From an uncultured SAR116 cluster alpha proteobacterium (lineage in GTDB: Bacteria; Pseudomonadota; Alphaproteobacteria; Puniceispirillales; Marisalimonadaceae): a DNA stretch of 64,000 bases. The notes beneath the pieces were generated by a model that searched no databases, was not told the origin of the DNA, and saw only the letters and a list, made by a program, of their open reading frames with translations. Shown here one piece after another: positions 42,388 to 51,433 of this stretch (the first letter of the stretch is position 1; each line of letters begins with the position of its first letter). The stretch spans positions 42,142-106,141 of the forward strand of contig CACMRF010000002.1 of the NCBI GenBank assembly GCA_902615995.1, read 5' to 3'. Made by a program: the position numbers and the translations under genes.

Positions 42388-44448
42388 ATGTCAGAAATTA
42401 CAGTGAATAAAAAAGGTACGATATTGGATGAAGAAGAAAATTTTAAACCAATTCACGATAACTTTAGATTTTATGATCATTTTAGTAAATTCTCAGGATT
42501 AGCTGTTGCTCAATTATATTTAATCTGTGCTGCGGTTACAGGATATGAGGTTGTATCAAGATATATTTTTGATTCTCCAACTCAATGGGTTTTTGAGGTA
42601 GTTATGGTATTGGCTGCTACTGCATGGATGTTATCTGCTGCTTATGTAACTTTACATAAACGTCATATAGGCATAACTGTTTTCTATATTATGGCCTCTG
42701 ACCGAGGGAAGTGGTGGCTTGATTTGTTTGCCTATATTATTGGTGTAATAGCACTATGGCTGCTTATAGATGATTCTGTTATAAGAGCTTTAGAATCTGT
42801 AATGATGATTGAGAGGGCAGGTAGTGCTTGGAATTCTCCTCAACCCCTAATTTTGAAATCTATGCTAACGCTTGGAGCTATTGTTTACATACTTCAGTTG
42901 ATGATAAATTTATACAGACATTTTTCATCTAAATTAGCAAAAAATATAGTTTTAATTGTATGTGGGTTAATTTTATTAAGAATTATCTGCGTTATTATCG
43001 TCCATTTTGTGGGTGAAGAGAGTTTTTTTGGATATATAAATTCTATTTACGTATATGTAGGTAGCTTTATTAATCCACAAGAAATCATCAATATGAGAGA
43101 TATGGATATTGGTACAGCGAGTTTACTTATTGTTGCTTTAATGCTTATTCTTATGATGACTGGAATGCCTTTAGGAGTAGTTACTCTCTTTGTTTCAATA
43201 CTTAGTGCATTATTTTACTTTGGGTATGGTGGGTTATATTTAGTATCAACTAATGCATTTGGATTGTTAGAAAAATATCCCTTAATCGCTGTTCCATTAT
43301 TTGTTTTAATGGCGTCAATACTAGAAAGGGCTGGTGTTGCTGAAGATTTGTTTGATGCAATGTCTATTTTTGCTGGAAAACTAAGAGGTGGAGTAGCTAT
43401 TCAAACTATTGCAGTAGCCGTTGTTTTGGCAGCTATGTCTGGTGTAATGGGTGGTGAAATTGTAATGTTAGGCTTAGTTGCCTTACCTCAGCTTTTAAGA
43501 CTTGGTTATGACAGAAAAATGTCGATAGGATTAATTTGTGCTTCTGGAGCCCTTGCTACGCTGATACCACCTAGTATCATAATGATTATTTATGGTTTAT
43601 CAGCTCAGGTAGCAATTGGTGATTTATTTATGGCAGGTGCTGTTCCAGGGCTTCTTTTAGCGTTTTTATACGCTTTATACGTTCTAGCAAGATGTAATAT
43701 TAATCCTGCTATGGCACCTACAGCAGAAGAAGTAGCTGCTGCTAGAAAAAAAGAAATGAAAATGTCCAAGGATAAACTTTATGCTGTTTTCTTAAGTATA
43801 TTTTTGATTTTTTGTGTGATGGGATCAATATATGGAGGAATAGCATCAGTAACTGAAGCAGCTGCTGTTGGTGTATTAGGAGCTATTTTTGTAGCGGCAT
43901 TTAGAAACTCTTTTGATTGGAATTTATTACAAGTAGCTCTCGCTGGAACAATGTCAACTGTAGGTACAATTATTTGGTTAATTTTAGGTGCTGTTGCATT
44001 TGTAGGAATTTATAACTTGATTGGTGGCGCTGACTTTATGAGGTCTTTATTTTCTGGACTTGGTTTGCCAGCACTTGGGATCGTTTTTGTTATGATGGGA
44101 ATTTTAGTTGTTCTAGGAACCTTTATGGAGTGGATAGCTATTGCATTTATTACTGTTCCAGTATTTGCACCTGTTGTAGTTGGGATGGCTCCTGAACTTG
44201 GCTTAGAGCCTGAATGGGCAGCTGTCTGGTTTGGAGTACTTTTTGTAATGAATATACAGATATACTTTTTATCTCCTCCATTTGGACCAGCATGTTTTTG
44301 GCTTAAATCAGTTGCTCCAGCTGATATAGAATTGCAAGAAATATTCTATGCAGTACTTCCTTTTATTGCTTTACAAATAATTGGTATGTTAATGGTGATG
44401 TTTATTCCAGATATTGCACTATGGTTTCCAAAATATCTGTCAGGGTAA
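42388..44448 (+). CDS. Fused TRAP transporter permease DctQ-DctM
   Basis: A 686-aa inner-membrane protein joining both TRAP membrane subunits. Residues about 35-190 are the DctQ part (four helices, with QWVFEVVMVLAATAWMLSAA and LHKRHIGITVFY); after a linker with extra helices (185-240), residues about 245-680 are DctM with MTGMPLGVVTLFVS, LPLIAVPLFVLMASIL-like and GALATLIPPSIIMIIYG sodium-site segments. Drives uptake with the divergent DctP. AGGAGA-like GGAGAA lies 7 bases upstream. Fusion of Q and M is known in a subset of TRAP systems. Confidence 0.95.
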   Translation: MSEITVNKKGTILDEEENFKPIHDNFRFYDHFSKFSGLAVAQLYLICAAVTGYEVVSRYIFDSPTQWVFEVVMVLAATAWMLSAAYVTLHKRHIGITVFYIMASDRGKWWLDLFAYIIGVIALWLLIDDSVIRALESVMMIERAGSAWNSPQPLILKSMLTLGAIVYILQLMINLYRHFSSKLAKNIVLIVCGLILLRIICVIIVHFVGEESFFGYINSIYVYVGSFINPQEIINMRDMDIGTASLLIVALMLILMMTGMPLGVVTLFVSILSALFYFGYGGLYLVSTNAFGLLEKYPLIAVPLFVLMASILERAGVAEDLFDAMSIFAGKLRGGVAIQTIAVAVVLAAMSGVMGGEIVMLGLVALPQLLRLGYDRKMSIGLICASGALATLIPPSIIMIIYGLSAQVAIGDLFMAGAVPGLLLAFLYALYVLARCNINPAMAPTAEEVAAARKKEMKMSKDKLYAVFLSIFLIFCVMGSIYGGIASVTEAAAVGVLGAIFVAAFRNSFDWNLLQVALAGTMSTVGTIIWLILGAVAFVGIYNLIGGADFMRSLFSGLGLPALGIVFVMMGILVVLGTFMEWIAIAFITVPVFAPVVVGMAPELGLEPEWAAVWFGVLFVMNIQIYFLSPPFGPACFWLKSVAPADIELQEIFYAVLPFIALQIIGMLMVMFIPDIALWFPKYLSG

Positions 44449-44546
44449 GGGTAGTAAAAAAAGCTATTTTTTAACCTCTGTTTTTACGGAGGCGCGACAA
44501 CTAATTTCTTCTAACAAAAAAATAGTTATTAATTATAGATTTTTAA

Positions 44547-44605
44547 GTTAAGAGCAGCGGAATCATAATGTATCTGTCGGGGGTTAAAGTCATTCCTCCA
44601 CTACA
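44547..44605 (+). pseudogene. Decayed tRNA-Met (CAU) 3' portion
   Basis: The bases run like an elongator tRNA-Met from the D-arm to the acceptor: GTTAAGAGCAGCGGAATCA (D-stem, CAT anticodon at 44564-44566), CTGTCGGGGGTTAAAGTC (variable region and T-loop) and a terminal CTACAAA in place of CTACCA. The anticodon stem now has two mismatches and the T-stem is damaged, and no 5' acceptor or D-loop half is visible, so it cannot be functional. Either a dead tRNA or the remnant of an att site. Confidence 0.55.
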
Positions 44606-44666
44606 AAAAATTCAATGTTTATCTTGTCACCCCTCATTTTATATTTTTAAAATCACAGGATTAATG

Positions 44667-44700
44667 AAGAAAGTCAAACTTGTTGTGACAGAAATATGAC
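44667..44700 (+). repeat. Copy 1 of 34-bp motif flanking the epoxide hydrolase gene
   Basis: AAGAAAGTCAAA, 7 bases, TGAC, 7 bases, TGAC. The same blocks with identical spacing occur at 45925-45958. This copy is 56 bases upstream of the epoxide hydrolase start, so it could be an operator for it. Confidence 0.6.
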
Positions 44701-44755
44701 AGATTTTAATTAAATCAAAATTAGAAAAATTATCCTTTTTATATATAATATTAAT

Positions 44756-45886
44756 ATGACTGACTTGTTTAAAATTAATTTTAAAGATGAAGATGTTATT
44801 AAAATACAAAATAAAATTAAAGAGTTTAATTGGTCAAAGATTTCATATTCAAAAACTTGGGAAATGGGAACTAATCCAGACAAGTTAAAAGAATTATGTC
44901 AATATTGGACAGACGAATATGACTGGGTTATAGATCAGGATTATCTAAATTCATTTAATCAATATAGGTCTGATGTAGAGGACCTAAAACTCCATTTCGT
45001 TTTTGAAAAAGGTAAGGGAAAAATCAATTATCCTTTAGTGTTATTACATGGATGGCCAGGATCAGTTAGCGAATTTCATAAAATAATACCAATGTTAACT
45101 GAAAATTCCAGCAACATATCCTTCGATATTATTGCACCATCTCTGCCAGGGTTTGGGTTTTCTGATAAACCAAATGAACCTATGGGGCCTAGAAAAATGG
45201 CAAGTTATATTAATAAACTTTTAGTAGATGTACTTGGTTATAAAAATTATTTTGCTCAGGGTGGTGATTGGGGATCCTACATTGCAGCTTGGCTAGCTTT
45301 TGATTATCCTAAAGATTGTAAGGGAATACATGTAAATATGATGGGGTTCAGACATGTAAATGGAACACAAAATGAAGAAGAAAAAAAATGGGAAGATGAT
45401 TTTGAGTTAAATGTTGAACTACAAAAGGGATATATGACTCAAAAGGCTACAAAACCTCTAACACTCGCCTATTCTATGGTAGACAATCCTGTTGGTGTAG
45501 CTGCATGGATTCTAGAAAAATTTCACGGTTGGTCTGATATTAATAATAATGATTTGTTCAGTACATTCACAAAAGATGAACTACTAAGAAATATAATGAT
45601 CTACATATTAACTAATACATTTGAAAGTTCTTCATGGATTTATTACGGGAGAAGACTTGAAGGAGGTAGAATTTTTTCTAATAATCCTTCAACAAGAGTT
45701 GAAACTCCTACAGCATGCTCTCTTTTTCCAAAAGAGTTTTTAAAATGGCCTCCAAAAAGTTATGTAGAAAGAATTTATAATGTAAAACAATGGACAGAAA
45801 TGCCTAGAGGAGGTCACTTTGCGGCATTAGAAGAACCGGCATTATTATCAAATGATATAAAAACTTTTTTTAAAAAATTAGTTTAA
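44756..45886 (+). CDS. Epoxide hydrolase (alpha/beta hydrolase, EHN family)
   Basis: Opens epoxides to diols. The 376-aa protein has the N-terminal epoxide hydrolase domain (FNWSKISYSKTWEMGTN, residues 20-110), oxyanion HGWPGS near residue 97, the Asp nucleophile in GGDWGSYIAAW (Asp171), cap region, and the catalytic His in PRGGHFAALEEP (His354). This is the juvenile-hormone/microsomal epoxide hydrolase-like bacterial group. Flanked on both sides by a 34-bp repeated motif. No RBS is obvious; ATATTAATATG precedes the start. Confidence 0.93.
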   Translation: MTDLFKINFKDEDVIKIQNKIKEFNWSKISYSKTWEMGTNPDKLKELCQYWTDEYDWVIDQDYLNSFNQYRSDVEDLKLHFVFEKGKGKINYPLVLLHGWPGSVSEFHKIIPMLTENSSNISFDIIAPSLPGFGFSDKPNEPMGPRKMASYINKLLVDVLGYKNYFAQGGDWGSYIAAWLAFDYPKDCKGIHVNMMGFRHVNGTQNEEEKKWEDDFELNVELQKGYMTQKATKPLTLAYSMVDNPVGVAAWILEKFHGWSDINNNDLFSTFTKDELLRNIMIYILTNTFESSSWIYYGRRLEGGRIFSNNPSTRVETPTACSLFPKEFLKWPPKSYVERIYNVKQWTEMPRGGHFAALEEPALLSNDIKTFFKKLV

Positions 45887-45924
45887 ATCATTTAATTAAG
45901 TATAAATAAATCTTAGGATAAATT

Positions 45925-45958
45925 AAGAAAGTCAAAGTAATCCTGACTGATACGTGAC
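45925..45958 (+). repeat. Copy 2 of 34-bp motif after the epoxide hydrolase gene
   Basis: Same AAGAAAGTCAAA and two TGAC blocks as copy 1, at offsets 0, 19 and 30. The intervening bases differ except for a GA and single matches. It lies 38 bases past the epoxide hydrolase stop and 194 bases before the CP2 ATP-grasp gene. Confidence 0.6.
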
Positions 45959-46151
45959 TTAGTTTTTATAATTTTAATTGCTTTTTAATTAGTAATTTAA
46001 ATGTTTAATGTATTATCTTATCATCTTAAAAGATAACTTTTTAGGCATTTGAGAACTTTAATTTAATTATTTTACAATTACTAAATAAATAGTTTTGATA
46101 CAGGTATTTTAACAATTATTCTCAATAAGTTATATTATTAGGGAATTAAGT

Positions 46152-47576
46152 ATGACTTATCTTACAAAAAAATATGACGAAGCTTTTATAAATAAAAACT
46201 CTGTAAGAACGAATTACAAAAAGTTAATTAATTGGTTTAAAAATCAAGATAATGATGAATTAACAAAAAAAAATTCTGATGCAATGAAATTTTTTCAAAA
46301 CACAGGTGTATCATTTAAAGTTTATTCCAATGACAATAAAGAAAATTTAATACCGTTTGATATTATTCCAAGAATAATAAACTATAAGGAATGGGATAAA
46401 ATAGTTAGAGGAATAACACAAAGAGTTTTAGCTATTAATTTTTTTCTAAATGATATTTATGGTCAACAAGAGATAATTAAGCATGGAGTGATACCTGTTG
46501 ATCTAATTCAAAATAATCCTGCTTTTTTGAAACAGATGATAGGATTTATTCCTCCACAAAAAACATATAATCATATCTCTGGTATAGATTTAATAAAAAC
46601 GAATTCAGATAATTTTTATGTATTAGAAGATAATGTTAGAGTCCCATCTGGCGCTTCTTATATGATAGAAAATAGAGATACTATGATAAAATTATTTCCT
46701 GAGCTCTTTTCAAGATATAAAGTATTCGAAAATAGAAACTATGCTAAAAACTTATCCGAAATTTTAAAGAAGTCTTCACCTAAAAAAACTAATAGAAACC
46801 CAAATATAGTTTTACTAACGCCCGGTATATATAATGCGGCATTTTTTGAACATGCTTTTTTAGCAGATAAGTTAGGAATTGAATTAGTAGAAGGTAAAGA
46901 TCTTAGGGTAATTAATAAATATTTAAATATGAGAACGATAGAAGGTTGGAAAAGAGTAGATGTGATTTATAGAAGAATAGACGATAGTTTTTTAGATCCA
47001 TTATCATTTAAGGAAGATAGTTTTTTAGGAGTTCCAGGATTAATGGAGGTATACAGAAATAAATACGTAACTATAGCAAATGCTCCTGGCACAGGCATTT
47101 CAGACGATAAATCAATTTATTCTTACATTCCAGACATTATTAAATTTTATTTGGGTCAGAAACCCATATTAAAAAATGTAAAAACATTTAAATGCCGTGT
47201 AAAAGATGAACTGAATTATGTGTTAGATAATTTAAATAAATTAGTTGTTAAAGAAGTTCATGGCTCAGGTGGTTATGGGATGCTTGTAGGTCCACTAGCA
47301 AGCAAAACTGAAATAGCCAAATTTAAAAATAAAATTATAAAAAATCCTTATAATTATATTGCTCAACCCACTTTATCTTTATCTACATGTCCCATTTATA
47401 CAAAAAAAGGTCTAACTTCTAGACATGTAGACTTGAGGTGTTTTGCTTTACTAGCAAAAGAAAAAGTTTCAGTTACCAGTGGTGGTCTTACCAGAGTTGC
47501 TTTAAAGAAAGATTCACTTGTTGTTAATTCAAGTCAGGGTGGTGGAACTAAAGATACTTGGATATTGAGTTCCTAA
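46152..47576 (+). CDS. Circularly permuted type 2 ATP-grasp protein
   Basis: A 474-aa CP2 ATP-grasp enzyme (DUF404/DUF407), a predicted peptide ligase. Recognisable blocks are IPFDIIPRIINYKEWDKIVRG-type N terminus near residue 75, NFYVLEDNVRVPSGASYMIE near 160, IVLLTPGIYNAAFFEHAF near 222, and VVKEVHGSGGYGMLVGP near 370 (ATP-binding glycine loop), ending SSQGGGTKDTWIL. First gene of the operon with alpha-E, transglutaminase and Anbu proteins; its stop overlaps the next start (TAATG). Confidence 0.95.
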   Translation: MTYLTKKYDEAFINKNSVRTNYKKLINWFKNQDNDELTKKNSDAMKFFQNTGVSFKVYSNDNKENLIPFDIIPRIINYKEWDKIVRGITQRVLAINFFLNDIYGQQEIIKHGVIPVDLIQNNPAFLKQMIGFIPPQKTYNHISGIDLIKTNSDNFYVLEDNVRVPSGASYMIENRDTMIKLFPELFSRYKVFENRNYAKNLSEILKKSSPKKTNRNPNIVLLTPGIYNAAFFEHAFLADKLGIELVEGKDLRVINKYLNMRTIEGWKRVDVIYRRIDDSFLDPLSFKEDSFLGVPGLMEVYRNKYVTIANAPGTGISDDKSIYSYIPDIIKFYLGQKPILKNVKTFKCRVKDELNYVLDNLNKLVVKEVHGSGGYGMLVGPLASKTEIAKFKNKIIKNPYNYIAQPTLSLSTCPIYTKKGLTSRHVDLRCFALLAKEKVSVTSGGLTRVALKKDSLVVNSSQGGGTKDTWILSS

Positions 47577-48502
47577 TGTTAGGAAGTACAGCCGACTCAT
47601 TATTTTGGATGTTCAGATATATTGAACGAGTTGAAAACACATTGTGTATGATTGAGAGTGGTTTCCAATTATACCTACTATCATCAAATAATTTGTATAA
47701 TGAATGGGACGCAATTTTGAAAACAAATTCTATAAGACATCATTTTTTGAAGAAAAATAATTCTTTAGAAAGTCTAAATATAATTAACTTTATGTTTAAA
47801 GATCCTAAAAATTTAAATAATATTTTACTACTTATTGAAAAAGCTAGAGAAAATGCACGAAGATCAAGAGTGTCAATTACATCAGAGGTTTGGGAAGCTA
47901 TAAATACGTGTTGGTTATATTTGAATGAAGAACTTAATAAAAAAATAAATGAAAGTAAAATTCAAACAATTATTAAAAATACAAGAGAAAAGATTGCTCT
48001 TATTTTTGGTTTTTTAGAAAGAAGTATGTTAAAAAATGAAATCTTAAATTTCTGCTATTTAGGCACATTTATTGAGAGATTTGATAATACTGCAAGAATT
48101 TTGAATACAAGATATTATCTCTTATTAGACGAAAAAAAATTTAGATTTGAGGGTTACGATAATTTTCAATTAGAAATGATTTTAAGGAGCATATCGTCAT
48201 ACAGATCATTTATGTGGAAAAATCAGAATGAAATTAAAGCTAATAAAGTTTCTTATTTCTTAATATCAGATAAAGATATGCCTAAATCACTGATGTTTTG
48301 TATTAATGAAACTATTAAAAATTTAAAGTCAGTTCATAAAAAAAATTTTACAAAAAATAATAGTTTCTTAAATGCTATTAGTATTCAAAAAAAAATTAAA
48401 CAAAAAAATACAAATTTTAATAATTACTCATTTTTAAACAGTTTATTTAAATTAAATATGACATTAGCTTCAAATATAGAGGAAGAATTTAATTTCCAAT
48501 AA
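47576..48502 (+). CDS. Alpha-E domain protein
   Basis: A 308-aa all-helical protein (DUF403) always found beside CP2 ATP-grasp enzymes. I begin it at 47576 (MLGSTADSLFWMFRYIERVE), which matches the family N terminus and makes a TAATG overlap with the ATP-grasp stop; an upstream ATG at 47558 adds six unlikely residues. Further family blocks are ENARRSRVSITSEVWEAIN and YLGTFIERFDNTARILNTRY. Predicted partner in peptide synthesis or modification; biochemical role unproven. Confidence 0.93.
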   Translation: MLGSTADSLFWMFRYIERVENTLCMIESGFQLYLLSSNNLYNEWDAILKTNSIRHHFLKKNNSLESLNIINFMFKDPKNLNNILLLIEKARENARRSRVSITSEVWEAINTCWLYLNEELNKKINESKIQTIIKNTREKIALIFGFLERSMLKNEILNFCYLGTFIERFDNTARILNTRYYLLLDEKKFRFEGYDNFQLEMILRSISSYRSFMWKNQNEIKANKVSYFLISDKDMPKSLMFCINETIKNLKSVHKKNFTKNNSFLNAISIQKKIKQKNTNFNNYSFLNSLFKLNMTLASNIEEEFNFQ

Positions 48503-48506
48503 TAGT

Positions 48507-49316
48507 ATGATTTTAAAAATAACCCAAAAAATTATATATGAGATAGATGGAACAATTAATTTTGGATTTAATAAATTACTTTTAACCCCTCAAAATAATG
48601 AAAGCCAGAAAATTTTAGATTGGAAAATTGACATACAAGGTGGAAAAAAGGAACTTAATTCTAAAGATCAATTTGGTAATCAAATTGAATTGGTTAGTAT
48701 ACAAAATAACTCCAAAAAGATTGAATACAATATTTTTGGTAAGGTTGAAACAAAGTCTAATTTTGGAATTAAAGAATTTTCAAAAAAAGATCTTCCTCTT
48801 TGGTGTTATGTTGATAAAACTAACCTCACAAATCCTGGTGAATACATATCAAAGTTTTACAAAGAAAATATTTTGAATTATGAAGACTTGATAGGAAGTC
48901 TACATAATTTATCATTTAATATTAAATCTAAAATTAAATATAAAAAAGGAAAAACAGATTATAAAACAACTGCTGAAGATGCATTTAAAAAGGGGTTTGG
49001 AGTTTGTCAGGACCACACCCATATATTTTTATCTATAGTGCGAATGAATAATCTTCCTTGTAGGTATGTTAGTGGATTATTTAAACCAATAGAAGATACT
49101 GATAATCTTTCCATGCATGCTTGGGCCGAAGTATTTATAGAAAATCTTGGCTGGATTGGTTTTGACATATCTAATGGTATTTCTCCAGATGACAGATATG
49201 TAGAAATTGCAAAAGGTTTCGATTATAATGATGTTGTTCCAGTAAAAGGTATTATAAATGGATATTTTATTGAAAATCAAAATTTAGAATTATCAATTGA
49301 TATTTTAAATCAATAA
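48507..49316 (+). CDS. Transglutaminase-like protease
   Basis: A 269-aa protein with an N-terminal beta domain (residues 1-100) and a transglutaminase-fold catalytic domain: Cys in KGFGVCQDHTHIFLSIVRM, His in SMHAWAEVFIENLGW and Asp in GFDISNGI. Such proteins usually act as cysteine peptidases or amide-bond enzymes. It starts 4 bases after the alpha-E gene. Together with CP2 ATP-grasp and Anbu it suggests a cycle of peptide tag formation and removal (a prediction from genome context in the literature). Confidence 0.93.
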   Translation: MILKITQKIIYEIDGTINFGFNKLLLTPQNNESQKILDWKIDIQGGKKELNSKDQFGNQIELVSIQNNSKKIEYNIFGKVETKSNFGIKEFSKKDLPLWCYVDKTNLTNPGEYISKFYKENILNYEDLIGSLHNLSFNIKSKIKYKKGKTDYKTTAEDAFKKGFGVCQDHTHIFLSIVRMNNLPCRYVSGLFKPIEDTDNLSMHAWAEVFIENLGWIGFDISNGISPDDRYVEIAKGFDYNDVVPVKGIINGYFIENQNLELSIDILNQ

Positions 49317-49328
49317 TTAAGGTGCTTA

Positions 49329-50063
49329 ATGACTTATTGTGTAGGATTAAAATTAAATCAAGGTTTAGTATTTATGTCAGATACTTTAACAAACGCAGGT
49401 ATAGATAATGTAAATACAAATAAAAAAATGTTTTTCTGGTCTAATAAAAACGAAAGGAGTGTTGTTTTATTAACTTCTGGCAACTTAGCTACATCTCAGG
49501 CTACTATTAATCTTATAAATGAAGCTATTGATAACCCCAATAATGATATTGATAATATTCTTAAAACCAAATCTATGTTTCAAGTAGCCAGAATTGTTGG
49601 GAAAATATTAAGAAATATATCAAATGAATATTCTTCTGATGGTCAAGTAGGTGAAAACCCATATTCCTCTACATTAATTTTAGGTGGTCAAATAGCAGGT
49701 CAAGAACATAGGTTATTTTTAATTTATCCTGAGGGTAACTTTATAGAAGCATCTGAAGACCAATCTTTTTTTCAAATTGGAGAAACAAAATATGGCAAAC
49801 CGATTATTGTTAGAGCTCTTGAAAAGCACTCTAACTTCGGTGATGCAATAAAACTACTTTTAGTATCTTTTGATAGTACCATGAAGGCAAATGTTTCAGT
49901 AGGCATGCCAATAGATGTCTGTACTCTAAAAAAAGATGATTTTCAATTTAACAACCAAATAAGGATTGAAAAAAATGATCCTTATTTTGAAAAAATATCA
50001 GATAGTTGGGGAAAGTCTCTAAAAAAAAGTATTAAAGAGTTACCATCATTTGATTTCAAATAA
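49329..50063 (+). CDS. Anbu proteasome-like peptidase
   Basis: A 244-aa member of the Anbu/BPH branch of proteasome beta-subunit homologues. The N terminus MTYCVGLKLNQGLVFMSDT exposes Thr2 as nucleophile after Met removal; SDTLTNAGIDN, the Lys of NTNKKMFFW and NPYSSTLILGGQ are family blocks. AAGG sits 6 bases before the start. It closes the four-gene operon. Anbu forms a helical-ring assembly; its natural substrate is not settled. Confidence 0.95.
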   Translation: MTYCVGLKLNQGLVFMSDTLTNAGIDNVNTNKKMFFWSNKNERSVVLLTSGNLATSQATINLINEAIDNPNNDIDNILKTKSMFQVARIVGKILRNISNEYSSDGQVGENPYSSTLILGGQIAGQEHRLFLIYPEGNFIEASEDQSFFQIGETKYGKPIIVRALEKHSNFGDAIKLLLVSFDSTMKANVSVGMPIDVCTLKKDDFQFNNQIRIEKNDPYFEKISDSWGKSLKKSIKELPSFDFK

Positions 50064-50230
50064 TTTATAAACTTTTATTCTAATAATGCATTTATTTTTT
50101 TACTTTTCTGAAGTAATTACTGTTTGAAAACAAGATATTTATAACCTCTTTTGGAACTTAGAGGTGACAAAAATTTATTAATACACATTTCAATGTTTTC
50201 TTGGTATAAAATTAATTTAGGACTTTAAAT

Positions 50231-51049
50231 ATGGTTGACATTTCAAAAGATGAATTAAGATCTATGAAAATTCAATTAGCTAAACTACAATTAGAATCAA
50301 AACTGAGAAGCAACCTAACTACTGAACTTGATAAACAAAAGCAAAGAGCAAGGATAGCTGAAGATATTGCAAAATCAAAAAGTGAACAAATTGAAAATAT
50401 AGCTAAACAATTGTCTAAGTATCTCTCTCCTCAACTTTATGATTTAATTTTCTCTGGTGAAAAAAAAGCAAAAATAGAAAGTGAAAAAAAATTTTTAAGT
50501 ATTTTTTTTTCTGATATAGTTTCTTTTACTTCTATATCTGATGATATGAACTCAAAATCTTTAACAGACATGCTAAATACATATTTATCTAAAATGTCTG
50601 ATATAGCTCTCTCTTTTGGTGGAACTATTGACAAGTATATTGGCGATGCAATTATGATATTTTTTGGAGACCCCGTTTCAAAAGGCTATCGTGATGATGC
50701 AATAAATTGTGTAAGAATGGCTATTGCCATGCAAAAAAAAATGAAAGAAATGTCCTTTGAATTTACAAACAAATATAAATTAACTATCCCTTTAAAAATT
50801 AGAATTGGTATTAATTCTGGAGAATGTACAGTAGGAAATTTTGGTAGTGATAGAAGATTAGATTATACAGTTATTGGAGGTGCTGTTAATCTTGCATCGA
50901 GACTGGAAACTTATTCAAAAACGTCTGGAATTTTAATCTCTGAAAATACAAAAAATTTAATTGAAAATGACATAAAAACCTCATTAGCTAAAAATATAAG
51001 TGTTAAAGGTTTTAATAATGAAATAAAAACTTACGAAGTACTATTTTAA
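50231..51049 (+). CDS. Class III adenylate/guanylate cyclase
   Basis: A 272-aa soluble cyclase: coiled coil at residues 1-75, short linker AKQLSKYLSPQLYDLIFSG, and a catalytic domain from about 85. Metal Asp residues are in FFSDIVSFT (Asp95) and YIGDAIMIFFG (Asp139); base-specifying Lys135 and Thr213 (DYTVIG) favour ATP, so adenylate cyclase is the likelier activity; NLASRLE carries the transition-state Asn and Arg. It has no membrane or sensor domain. The only visible receiver in the window is the cNMP-binding protein at 5340. The stop overlaps the convergent gene by 4 bases. Confidence 0.93.
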   Translation: MVDISKDELRSMKIQLAKLQLESKLRSNLTTELDKQKQRARIAEDIAKSKSEQIENIAKQLSKYLSPQLYDLIFSGEKKAKIESEKKFLSIFFSDIVSFTSISDDMNSKSLTDMLNTYLSKMSDIALSFGGTIDKYIGDAIMIFFGDPVSKGYRDDAINCVRMAIAMQKKMKEMSFEFTNKYKLTIPLKIRIGINSGECTVGNFGSDRRLDYTVIGGAVNLASRLETYSKTSGILISENTKNLIENDIKTSLAKNISVKGFNNEIKTYEVLF

Positions 51050-51369
51050 TCCTTATCAAAAGGATTTACTATTGGCTTGCCTGTTGGCTTATCAATTGAT
51101 ATGTAACGTTGCATTTCGTTTGGCATAGTAACTATTAAATCATTGAAACCTACTTTTTCTAATGCCTCAATTATTGCATCTTCACTTTCGGCATACCAAT
51201 GACAAAAGAAAAAGTCATCTTTGCCCATCCAATGTTGTAATGTTTCTGCTTTTTCTGTTTTAAGACCAGAAAAAAATTCCTCTTCAGTCATACCAGAATT
51301 CATTTCAATAACCTTATCTCTAGCTTCGTTACTAGTCCAAGTATGTGTTGCCATAAAATGTTTTTTCAT
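51046..51369 (-). CDS. Small alpha/beta protein of unknown function
   Basis: A 107-aa soluble protein with the look of a small ferredoxin-like fold: strand KHFMATHTW, helix, strand FFFCHWYAES, helix DAIIEALEKVG, strand DLIVTMPNEMQ. The WYAES-DxIxxAL pattern resembles DUF4242-type or muconolactone-isomerase-like proteins, but I cannot assign a family. It is downstream of DUF779 on the same strand with a 64-base gap. Confidence 0.65.
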   Translation of the reverse strand: MKKHFMATHTWTSNEARDKVIEMNSGMTEEEFFSGLKTEKAETLQHWMGKDDFFFCHWYAESEDAIIEALEKVGFNDLIVTMPNEMQRYISIDKPTGKPIVNPFDKD

Positions 51370-51433
51370 AATTATCTCATCTGTAATAAATTAACAAAAA
51401 AAAGTTACATTTACATTTCAAAAGAATCTGTAT

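Larger units (their letters stand above)
44449..44755. other. 307-base intergenic region with hairpin, tRNA relic and repeat motif
   Basis: No open frame of note. From left to right it holds an AAAAAA-GCTA-TTTTTT stretch, a 7-bp hairpin CCTCTGT/ACGGAGG around 44484-44501, the decayed tRNA-Met 3' portion at 44547-44605, a TTGTCACCCCTC stretch near 44625, and the first copy of the 34-bp motif repeated after the epoxide hydrolase gene. The mixture of decayed elements suggests an old insertion junction. Confidence 0.6.

Noticed and set aside
50145..50164. CCTCT/AGAGG hairpin after the Anbu gene as a terminator
   Set aside because: Only 5-6 bp with a 10-base loop and no T-run; similar short AACCTCT-GAGG strings occur near 44484, but too little to call a repeat family.
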